Below, piece by piece: positions 1 to 5,048 of a DNA stretch of 6,415 bases. The notes beneath the pieces are model-generated. The model did not search any database and was not told the DNA's origin. It was given only the letters and a program-made list of their open reading frames with translations. How positions within the stretch are numbered: the stretch's first letter is position 1; every line of letters starts with the position of its first letter. The position numbers and the translations under genes were made by a program. Location of the stretch: positions 1,210 through 7,624 of the forward strand of contig MHQO01000040.1 in NCBI GenBank assembly GCA_001820675.1, in the 5' to 3' direction. The stretch is from Candidatus Sungbacteria bacterium RIFCSPLOWO2_01_FULL_47_10 (GTDB taxonomy: Bacteria > Patescibacteriota > Minisyncoccia > Sungbacterales > GWA2-42-14).

Positions 1-51
1 AACGAAACGGAAACGGATTTGTCCAAAAGGACGGAGTTCGTGAGAGCTTGA
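1..51 (+). CDS. possible C-terminal end of an unidentified upstream gene (partial)
   Basis: Frame 1 is open from the window edge and stops at a TGA (49-51). The 16 visible residues, NETETDLSKRTEFVRA, are hydrophilic and would suit a protein tail, and the stop would overlap the -35 box of the next promoter. Frame 3 is also open here, up to about base 87, and the minus strand is open too. The coding assignment is therefore weak, and no family can be named. Confidence 0.25.
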   Translation, partial: NETETDLSKRTEFVRA

Positions 52-76
52 CGCAAAAAACTTTATCTGCTACACT
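48..76 (+). promoter_or_regulatory. sigma70-type extended -10 promoter, probably for rny
   Basis: The -35 box TTGACG (48-53) and the -10 box TACACT (71-76) are separated by exactly 17 bp. The -10 is preceded by TGC (68-70), the extended -10 arrangement. Transcription should begin near 83, giving a leader of about 270 nt before the rny ATG. The HU promoter at 2932-2960 has the same architecture (CTGCTACA core), which supports both calls. Function is inferred from consensus and spacing only. Confidence 0.6.
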
Positions 77-83
77 TTCCTTA

Positions 84-353
84 TAAGCAAAAAATGATTA
101 AATGAGGTGAAAGACAAAAGGATTTTCCGCTTTTTAAGAAGGTTTCCTTCCGTTTCGCCGAATGGATCATCCTATCAATTGATATTCAAAACTCTCTCGC
201 ATATTTCATACACATTGGTTTTTGCGGCATCAAATGATGTCGGTGTTTTGAATGGTCTTGCCCGCACACTTTCCCGATAACAGTCACCTTGTCCGAATAT
301 ATGTCTCTTTGCGTTAAGCGGGGATAACCCGGTGTCTCTCACAACCAAATACC
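84..353 (+). other. long rny leader, no convincing gene
   Basis: This 270-base stretch lies between the predicted start site and rny. It contains a tiny hairpin GAAGG-TTT-CCTTC (138-150) and a second small one, CGGG-GATAA-CCCG (319-331), which ends 22 nt before the rny ATG. No Shine-Dalgarno sequence precedes the ATG. Two short reading frames cross it: a GTG-initiated plus-strand frame from 107, and a minus-strand frame of 63 codons (366 to 175) whose first possible start is TTG. Neither has a ribosome-binding site or recognisable content. I could not identify a known riboswitch or leader RNA class by eye. Confidence 0.4.
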
Positions 354-1886
354 ATGAATCTATCAATTGCGGCTATTTTTGGAGCTCTTTTTTTGGTTGT
401 TGCCGCAGGAGCGGGCGGATATTTTCTGCGTCAACTTATCGTCCAGCAACGAAAGAATTCCATTGAGGCGAGGTTAAAAAAACTGATCGAGGATTCGCGC
501 GCCGAAGCAAAAGAAATCCTTCTTGACGCAAAGGATAAGGCGGTAAAAACCCTTGAGGAAGCAAAAAATGAGGAACGGGCACGAATCGTAGAATTAAAAA
601 GAACCGAGGACAGAATCGTCCGTAGGGAAGAAACGCTCGATAAAAAAATATCGGGTCTTGAAGAAAAAGAGCGCGAGCTTCAGGAAAAAATAGAACGAGT
701 GAAATCGATCAAGCAGGAAATCGAATTATTGAAAGAAAAGGCGATTGCCGAACTCGAGCGGGTTTCGGGCCTCTCGGGAGAGGCGGCAAAAGAAGAGCTT
801 TTCAAAAAAATCGAAAAACAATATGGGGATGATCTTGCAAAACACATGAGAAAACTTGAGGAGGCGGGCATGGACGAGCTTGAGCAGAAAGCAAAAAACA
901 TACTCACCACGGTCATTCAGCGCCTTGCATCCTCGACCGCGTCCGAGGTTACAACCACGACCGTTGCCATTCCCTCGGACGATCTGAAAGGAAAAATCAT
1001 CGGGCGGGAGGGCAGAAACATCCGGGCGCTTGAGCGCGCGGCCGGGGTTGAAATCATTGTTGACGACACGCCGGGCGCGATTGTTATTTCCGGCTTTGAT
1101 CCGGTCAGACGCCATATCGCAAAAAATGCGCTTGAAAACCTTATCCTTGACGGGCGGATCCAGCCCGCGCGTATCGAAGAAGCGGTTGATAAAGCGAGGG
1201 AATCCATTGAAAAACAAGTACGGGAAGCGGGAGAGGCCGCCGCGTTCGAAATTGGCTGTTTTGACCTTGACCCGCGGCTCCTGAATCTTCTCGGGCGCCT
1301 GAAATTCCGCACGAGCTACGGCCAAAACGTGCTGATGCATTCCGTTGAAATGGCCCACATGGCCGCGATGCTTGCAACCGAACTTGGAGCAGATATTCAA
1401 ATCGCAAAAAAGGGTGCGCTTCTTCACGACATCGGCAAGGCGGTTGATCACGAAATTCAGGGCACACACGTTGAAATCGGACGACGAATTCTTGAAAAAT
1501 TCAATGTGGATAAACGGCTTATCCAAGCAATGCAATCGCACCACGAGGAATACCCGTATGAAACCATTGAATCGGTAATCGTCCAAACCGTCGACGCGAT
1601 TTCCGCATCACGGCCCGGGGCCCGGCGCGACTCCGTAGAAAATTATCTCAAACGCCTGCAGGATCTCGAAAATATCGCAAACTCGTTTGAGGGGGTTGAA
1701 AAATCATACGCAATTCAGGCCGGACGCGAAATCCGCATCTTTGTTGCGCCGGATAAAATAAGCGACCTTGAGGCAAAACAACTTGCGCGAAACATCGCGG
1801 AGCGGGTGCAAAACGAATTGAAATATCCGGGAGAAATCAAGGTGCACCTGATTCGGGAACTGCGCGTGGTGGAATATGCGAAGTAG
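354..1886 (+). CDS. rny: RNase Y, membrane-anchored endoribonuclease
   Basis: RNase Y makes the initiating internal cuts in mRNA turnover and is held at the inner face of the cell membrane. The 510-residue product is close to the roughly 520 residues of Bacillus RNase Y, and every expected part is present in order. A single N-terminal membrane segment spans about residues 4-25. A long charged coiled coil, rich in E, K and R, spans about 35-180. A KH RNA-binding domain carries the GKIIGREGRNI loop (213-223). An HD metal-dependent phosphohydrolase domain has H329, the HD pair in LLHDIGK (H358, D359), H372, the HH pair H396-H397 and D414, followed by SRPGARRDS (419-427). The ATG at 354 is the only standard start after an in-frame TAA at 315. 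There is no Shine-Dalgarno sequence, so translation may be weak or leaderless-like. The gene has its own upstream promoter, and a ymdB-family gene follows, as in Bacillus. The family assignment is very secure. Confidence 0.97.
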   Translation: MNLSIAAIFGALFLVVAAGAGGYFLRQLIVQQRKNSIEARLKKLIEDSRAEAKEILLDAKDKAVKTLEEAKNEERARIVELKRTEDRIVRREETLDKKISGLEEKERELQEKIERVKSIKQEIELLKEKAIAELERVSGLSGEAAKEELFKKIEKQYGDDLAKHMRKLEEAGMDELEQKAKNILTTVIQRLASSTASEVTTTTVAIPSDDLKGKIIGREGRNIRALERAAGVEIIVDDTPGAIVISGFDPVRRHIAKNALENLILDGRIQPARIEEAVDKARESIEKQVREAGEAAAFEIGCFDLDPRLLNLLGRLKFRTSYGQNVLMHSVEMAHMAAMLATELGADIQIAKKGALLHDIGKAVDHEIQGTHVEIGRRILEKFNVDKRLIQAMQSHHEEYPYETIESVIVQTVDAISASRPGARRDSVENYLKRLQDLENIANSFEGVEKSYAIQAGREIRIFVAPDKISDLEAKQLARNIAERVQNELKYPGEIKVHLIRELRVVEYAK

Positions 1887-1916
1887 TTTTTTTGGAAGTA
1901 TAAATTCTTTGAGGGG

Positions 1917-2039
1917 TAGTGTCTGTTGAAATAGTTATTCTTCGAGCATTGTCGAGAAGTTCGCTTTAACGTAATACGGCAATTTCTCGATTTTGCCATC
2001 GCTCCGCTCGAAAAATAAAAACTATTTCAACAGAAACTA
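1917..2039. mobile_element. MITE-like element with TA flanks and terminal inverted repeats
   Basis: The ends read GTGTCTGTTGAAATAGTT (1919-1936) and, on the other strand, GTTTCTGTTGAAATAGTT (2037-2020). This is an 18-bp inverted repeat with one mismatch, 15 bp of it perfect. Each end is bordered by TA (1917-1918 and 2038-2039), as expected for TA target duplication by IS630/Tc1-mariner transposases. Further in, TTCGAGC (1941-1947) pairs with GCTCGAA (2006-2012) and TCGAGAA (1952-1958) pairs with TTCTCGA (1984-1990), so nearly the whole element can fold into one long hairpin. The 119-bp body has no room for a transposase, so it would be non-autonomous. It lies wholly between rny and the ymdB-family gene and could act as an RNA hairpin (attenuator or processing site) in a joint transcript. 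The family name is inferred from the TA flanks. A purely regulatory hairpin is the main alternative. Confidence 0.65.
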
Positions 2040-2052
2040 AATAAATAACCCC

Positions 2053-2059
2053 GGAGGAG
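2053..2059 (+). promoter_or_regulatory. strong Shine-Dalgarno site of the ymdB-family gene
   Basis: GGAGGAG ends 7 nt before the ATG at 2067. It is the only near-perfect ribosome-binding site in this window; rny and the helicase gene have none, and HU and the peptidase have weak ones. It fixes the start at 2067 rather than the out-of-frame ATG at 2060. It lies just outside the inverted-repeat element, so translation of this gene does not depend on coupling to rny. Confidence 0.85.
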
Positions 2060-2066
2060 ATGAGTC

Positions 2067-2921
2067 ATGAAAATTCTATTTTTCGGAGATGTATTCGGAA
2101 AACCCGGACGGGAAGCACTTCGGCACGCCATTCCGCAATGGAAAAAAGAATTTGAACCGAATGTCATTATTGCAAACGGGGAAAACGTGTCGCACGGCGC
2201 CGGTATTTCCGATGCAACGATCAAACACCTTCTCGCGTCCGGGGTCCACATCATTACCGGCGGCAACCATTCGTTTGAAGGGAAAAATGCCTCAATCCTT
2301 TTGAATGATGCTTCACTGCCGCTTCTTCGGCCCGCAAATATGCCGAGTGCTCTGCCTGGAAGGGGATATGCGTTCTTCGGAATCAAGGGTAACGAATTAA
2401 GAATTACGAACAAACCCGACGACGCGGATCTTCTCGTCATAAATCTTATCGGGCAAGTGCATATGCGCTATCAATATGATTCCCCGTTTCGTGTGGTGGA
2501 TGAAATTCTATCCCGCTTCTCGCCCTCCGCCACCCATCCCCCATTTCCCGTCATTGTTGATTGGCATGCGGAAGCGACATCGGAAAAAATCGCAATGGGG
2601 TGGCACCTTGATGGAAGGGTGGCGGCCGTTTTAGGCACGCACAGCCACACACCGACAGCCGATGAAAGAATTCTTCCCAAGGGAACCGCGTATATATCGG
2701 ATATCGGCATGGTGGGGCCGCACTATTCCATCATTGGTCAGGAAATAAGCGCAAACCTTGAACGTTTCCTTACACAGATTCCGAAAAAAGTCGATGTCGC
2801 GCAAGCTCCTCCGTATGAAATAAATGCCGTTTTGCTCGAAACGGATCCACGTTCGCATAAGGTCGTGCAATTACGGCGATTAAGAAATATAATCAGTGAC
2901 AATCTTTCTCACGACAACTAA
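2067..2921 (+). CDS. ymdB: YmdB-family calcineurin-like metallophosphoesterase
   Basis: YmdB proteins are dinuclear-metal phosphodiesterases. Bacillus YmdB has reported activity on 2',3'-cyclic nucleotides and influences biofilm and motility decisions; the substrate here is unproven. The family pattern is clear along the 284 residues: GDVFGKPGR (7-15, metal ligand D8), NGEN (37-40, E39 and N40), GGNH (65-68, N67 and H68), DWHAEATSEK (165-174, H167) and GTHSHTPTADERILPKGTAYISD (190-212, H192 and H194). The ligand set looks complete. The usual GNHTWD stretch reads GNHSFE, a mild departure. The protein is about 20 residues longer than Bacillus YmdB (264), partly from extra residues around 108-120 and a short basic tail. 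The start is fixed by GGAGGAG 7 nt upstream. It lies 180 bp after rny, and the gap is filled largely by an inverted-repeat element. No terminator is visible before the HU promoter, so readthrough into HU is possible. Confidence 0.93.
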   Translation: MKILFFGDVFGKPGREALRHAIPQWKKEFEPNVIIANGENVSHGAGISDATIKHLLASGVHIITGGNHSFEGKNASILLNDASLPLLRPANMPSALPGRGYAFFGIKGNELRITNKPDDADLLVINLIGQVHMRYQYDSPFRVVDEILSRFSPSATHPPFPVIVDWHAEATSEKIAMGWHLDGRVAAVLGTHSHTPTADERILPKGTAYISDIGMVGPHYSIIGQEISANLERFLTQIPKKVDVAQAPPYEINAVLLETDPRSHKVVQLRRLRNIISDNLSHDN

Positions 2922-2931
2922 AGACATTTTG

Positions 2932-2960
2932 TTGCGTAAATGCGTGTTTTCTGCTACAAT
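2932..2960 (+). promoter_or_regulatory. extended -10 promoter for the HU gene
   Basis: TTGCGT (2932-2937) and TACAAT (2955-2960) are 17 bp apart, with TGC (2952-2954) directly before the -10 box. It begins 11 bp after the ymdB stop. Initiation should occur near 2967, which leaves a leader of about 240 nt before the HU start. The core CTGCTACA is shared with the rny promoter. The call rests on consensus and spacing. Confidence 0.6.
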
Positions 2961-3094
2961 CCTATTGAAAAAGCAGTAAACTTGCATGGGGCTTGTTTTT
3001 TGGCTTAAATAGCGGCTTTTTATGGAACCATTGTTTTTGTTGCGCCAAAAAGTGCGAAGAAATGAGGCAAAAACGCACCCCCGTGAGAGTAAGC

Positions 3095-3103
3095 TGTGGA
3101 TAA
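3095..3103 (-). promoter_or_regulatory. perfect DnaA-box 9-mer
   Basis: On the minus strand this reads TTATCCACA, the strongest classical DnaA-box sequence. It lies within the HU leader, 105 bp before the start codon. It is the only exact copy noticed; GTATCCACA at 4814-4822 differs at one base. One box does not make an origin, and a 9-mer can occur by chance, so a role in replication timing or HU regulation is only a possibility. Confidence 0.3.
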
Positions 3104-3131
3104 ACATTTTTACTAATAATTGGTCGATTAA

Positions 3132-3198
3132 AATAACCAACAACCAGTAACCGGTAACCCACAACCAGGTGTTATGTGTTATGTGTTATTTGTTGTAG
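3132..3198. repeat. mirrored pair of 7-bp tandem repeat arrays
   Basis: Five AACC cores begin at 3135, 3142, 3149, 3156 and 3163, exactly 7 bp apart. Read on the minus strand they are units of GGTTRYN type (GGTTGTG, GGTTACC, GGTTACT, GGTTGTT, GGTTATT). They are followed at once by plus-strand units with GTTA or GTTG cores at 3171, 3178, 3185 and 3192, again 7 bp apart; three of these belong to the exact repeat GTGTTAT. The two arrays therefore share a GTTR-type heptad in opposite orientations, meeting near 3168. The array ends about 10 bp before the HU start and so lies in its translation-initiation region. Confidence 0.8.
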
Positions 3199-3207
3199 GT
3201 CATAGGC

Positions 3208-3492
3208 ATGGCAATAAAATATGATAAGAAATGGCTTTCGGAGTGGGTCATGAACAAGACCAGTAGCACAAAAAAGGCCGCGCAAGAGTTGGTCGATGGA
3301 CTCTTTGATGAAATTGCGAAAGCAATGGTCAAGGGTGAACAAGTGAAAGTCGCCGGTTTCGGAGTATTTAAAGTTTCCCGACGGGCTGCGCGCGAAGGAA
3401 TCAACCCGCGAACGGGCGAAAAAATCCAGATTCCGGCAAAGGTTGCTCCGAAATTCCGCGCCGCAAAGCAGTTAAAAGAGGCGGTAAAATAA
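3208..3492 (+). CDS. HU-family nucleoid DNA-binding protein
   Basis: HU proteins are small basic dimers that bend and compact DNA. The 94-residue length is typical. The N-terminal helical part (about 1-45) is followed by the beta-arm core: VAGFGVFKV (48-56), the arm tip REGINPRTGEKI (62-73) with the DNA-intercalating proline P67, and PAKVAPKFRAAKQLKEAV to the C-terminus. The residue before Asn-Pro is isoleucine where most HU proteins have arginine (GRNP). IHF is less likely because the sequence follows the generic HU pattern and there is no partner gene. The ATG has only a weak AGG (3197-3199) upstream. The gene is probably expressed from the promoter at 2932-2960 through a long leader containing heptad repeats, and it ends just before a strong terminator. 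Confidence 0.95.
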   Translation: MAIKYDKKWLSEWVMNKTSSTKKAAQELVDGLFDEIAKAMVKGEQVKVAGFGVFKVSRRAAREGINPRTGEKIQIPAKVAPKFRAAKQLKEAVK

Positions 3493-3512
3493 TTTTTTCT
3501 CGAGAGAAAATG

Positions 3513-3541
3513 AAAACATCCCGTTTCCTCGGGATGTTTTT
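3513..3541. terminator. bidirectional Rho-independent terminator
   Basis: AAAACATCCCG (3513-3523) pairs perfectly with CGGGATGTTTT (3530-3540) around a 6-nt loop, an 11-bp stem, and T residues continue to 3541. The A-run at the left edge becomes a T-run on the minus strand. It lies 20 bp after the HU stop and 27 bp from the end of the convergent peptidase gene, so it can serve both. Confidence 0.88.
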
Positions 3542-3568
3542 GATTTAAATGGCCATGAATTATAAAGG

Positions 3569-4717
3569 TTAAAAAGGATTTTTTGCGCCGCGTACTTCGA
3601 AATGAACATGGCATCCGGTGGAATTTCCGGTTGAGCCAATAAGCCCGATTGCCTTGCCTTGCGCAACAACGGCTCCGTCAGAAACAAAAACGCTCTGAAG
3701 ATGGGAATAGAGGGTTTGCGCGCCGTTTGGGTGTGAAATTACTATATATTTTCCATAACCGCCATTCCAGCCGGAGGTTCGAACGCGAAGCACCGTTCCT
3801 GCGGCAGACGCAAAAACCGGTCTTCCGCATGAGGGCCCGCTTGCGTCAGAATTCACAAGATCAACCGCGTTCGTTCCGTGTATGCCGCGCGATCGTCGCG
3901 CGTTCTGAATCGGCGCCATAAAAAAACCGCGAAGTTCCGGGAGACCAGCGACAAAACTCGGTTGTGCTTGGCGCGGAGCAGAAGATGGAGGAGGAGAAGC
4001 CAATTCCCCGTCAGGGATTATGATAATATCCCCGGCAATAAGATCCTCGCCGGAAACAAGCCCGTTATATAATAGAATATCGGCTTCGTTGCCTCCGTAT
4101 TTTTTTGCGATGCCGGAGATAGTGTCGCCCTTCTTCACTTCGTGCCGGACCCCGGATATGGGCAAAATAATAAGTTTGTCGCCGATTTTTATAAGACCGG
4201 GCCTTGAAATATCATTTGCCCACAGGATCGTATTAACTGAAACTCCGAAAGACTCGGCAATACTGGAAGGAGTATCGCCCGATTGCACCTGATACACGAA
4301 AATTCCGTCTCCTCCACCGACCCCGTCACGAAAAACCCCGGCCGGGCTCGTGGAAACCAGTAACGCGCTTCCTTCCACTATCGCCAATTGCGTATCGGAA
4401 TAATTCTTTCCGCGCGACAGTGCGGGCGATGAGGGGCTTAATACGGCGCCGGGGGCGCCTGCAAAAGCGTCATCGCCAAGAAGCCGAAACCCGCCGCCGT
4501 CACCGCACCACCCAATCCCAAAAAAACAAAAACCCGCCTGAGCTTCATACGGGTGGTAGAAAACAAATATGCTAATCAGCGCAAGAATACCGACAGCTTC
4601 CCTTAAAAAGGATAAAAGCTTCTTTGAAAAAAGAAGCGTTTTTTGCGGTTTCGTATCGTATTTTGTTTGTGGCAAGATTTCTTGATTTTGTTTCGTGACA
4701 GGAAAGCCAGAAATCAT
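3569..4717 (-). CDS. secreted LysM-LysM-M23 peptidoglycan metallopeptidase
   Basis: M23 (lysostaphin/LytM-type) zinc peptidases cut peptide cross-links in peptidoglycan, and LysM domains bind its glycan strands. Counting from the ATG at 4717 there are 382 residues. A polar N-terminal stretch of about 38 residues precedes a hydrophobic segment (about 39-55) ending in AQA-G, so it is either a long signal peptide or a membrane anchor. LysM 1 spans about 141-187 (YQVQSGDTPSSIA) and LysM 2 about 192-235 (HEVKKGDTISGIA). A Pro/Ser linker (241-252) leads to the M23 domain, with H280 and D286 in GIHGTNAVD, H339 in LYSHL and H370/H372 in CHVHFE; these look like an intact zinc site. The H-x5-D spacing, rather than H-x3-D, is a variant. 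An in-frame TTG at 4723 would add two residues, but AGG (4726-4728) lies 8 nt from the ATG and only 2 nt from the TTG, so the ATG is preferred. It is transcribed alone and converges on HU. Confidence 0.92.
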   Translation of the reverse strand: MISGFPVTKQNQEILPQTKYDTKPQKTLLFSKKLLSFLREAVGILALISIFVFYHPYEAQAGFCFFGIGWCGDGGGFRLLGDDAFAGAPGAVLSPSSPALSRGKNYSDTQLAIVEGSALLVSTSPAGVFRDGVGGGDGIFVYQVQSGDTPSSIAESFGVSVNTILWANDISRPGLIKIGDKLIILPISGVRHEVKKGDTISGIAKKYGGNEADILLYNGLVSGEDLIAGDIIIIPDGELASPPPSSAPRQAQPSFVAGLPELRGFFMAPIQNARRSRGIHGTNAVDLVNSDASGPSCGRPVFASAAGTVLRVRTSGWNGGYGKYIVISHPNGAQTLYSHLQSVFVSDGAVVAQGKAIGLIGSTGNSTGCHVHFEVRGAKNPF

Positions 4718-4779
4718 AAGCAATACCTAGTTTTTAAGCCAAAACAGACAAAAAAACACTCCTTATCTGCACATAGCTG

Positions 4780-4808
4780 ATTATAGAGAGAAAATGCCGT
4801 TCTTGCAA
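4780..4808 (-). promoter_or_regulatory. sigma70-type promoter of the peptidase gene
   Basis: On the minus strand, TTGCAA (4808-4803) and a perfect TATAAT (4785-4780) are 17 bp apart. Initiation near 4773 would give a leader of about 55 nt before the ATG at 4717. It is the closest match to the sigma70 consensus that I found in this window. Confidence 0.7.
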
Positions 4809-4835
4809 GGGGGGTATCCACAATCGAAAAAATAC

Positions 4836-4893
4836 AAAATGAGAGCAATCTCATTTTCCACGCATAGATTGCTTCGCTTCGCTCACAATGACG
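4836..4893. repeat. palindromic interspersed repeat with GNRA-loop hairpin
   Basis: AAAATGAGA (4836-4844) pairs perfectly with TCTCATTTT (4849-4857) around the tetraloop GCAA. AGCAATCT (4844-4851) also pairs with AGATTGCT (4866-4873), so two folds compete. The right part, 4866-4893, reads on the minus strand as a GTCATTGTGAGCGAAGCG...AAGCAATCT string. From memory this matches a palindromic intergenic repeat common in many bacterial genomes (usual form GTCATTGCGAGGAGCGAAGCG..., mirrored by GATTGCTTCG...). It could not be searched here. Confidence 0.55.
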
Positions 4894-5006
4894 GCATGGC
4901 AGATATTTTTCTACACTCTCAGTTTATATTTTATTTGGGTTTTGTGATTCTGTGTTTTGTGCTTTCGCGGGGAGAATACGCCTTTCTTGCATTGAAGATG
5001 CGCGCT

Positions 5007-5035
5007 TTGTGTTTTTAGTATGCGTCTTATATACT
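5007..5035 (+). promoter_or_regulatory. weak promoter, near-leaderless start for the helicase
   Basis: TATACT (5030-5035) is a good -10 box; TTGTGT (5007-5012), 17 bp upstream, is a poor -35. Initiation near 5042 would leave only about 7 nt before the ATG at 5049, so the mRNA would be almost leaderless, in keeping with the lack of a Shine-Dalgarno site. Confidence 0.4.
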
Positions 5036-5048
5036 TGTATCGATCATT

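Larger units (their letters stand above)
4718..5048. other. 331-bp divergent intergenic region
   Basis: This gap between the peptidase (leftward) and helicase (rightward) genes holds the peptidase promoter (4780-4808), a palindromic interspersed repeat (4836-4893) and a weak helicase promoter (5007-5035). Between 4900 and 5020 the plus strand is rich in T and G and includes GTTTTGTG twice (4939-4946 and 4954-4961). A 74-codon frame (4794-5018) crosses it but reads through the palindromic repeat, has no ribosome-binding site and resembles no known protein. I see no RNA gene. Confidence 0.6.

Noticed and set aside
15..36. GTCC-AAAA-GGAC hairpin as an upstream terminator
   Set aside because: The stem is only 4 bp and no T-run follows it.
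726..1586. 286-codon minus-strand open frame inside rny
   Set aside because: It lies wholly opposite the conserved KH and HD domains of RNase Y; its composition (many F, R, N residues) is that of an antisense shadow.
1949..1977. Possible promoter inside the inverted-repeat element (TTGTCG, 17 bp, TAATAC)
   Set aside because: The -10 matches the consensus at only about half its positions and the bases are better explained by the element's stems.
2880..3164. 94-codon minus-strand frame between ymdB and HU
   Set aside because: Its N-terminus (VTGYWLLV) is only the translated heptad repeat, and the rest overlaps the HU promoter and the end of ymdB.
3649..4292. Plus-strand frames of 64-90 codons across the peptidase gene
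   Set aside because: They lie opposite the intact LysM and M23 domains and are rich in R and S, as antisense frames usually are.
4794..5018. 74-codon plus-strand frame before the helicase
   Set aside because: It translates the palindromic repeat (HRLLRFAHNDG, typical of this repeat), has no ribosome-binding site and shows no domain.
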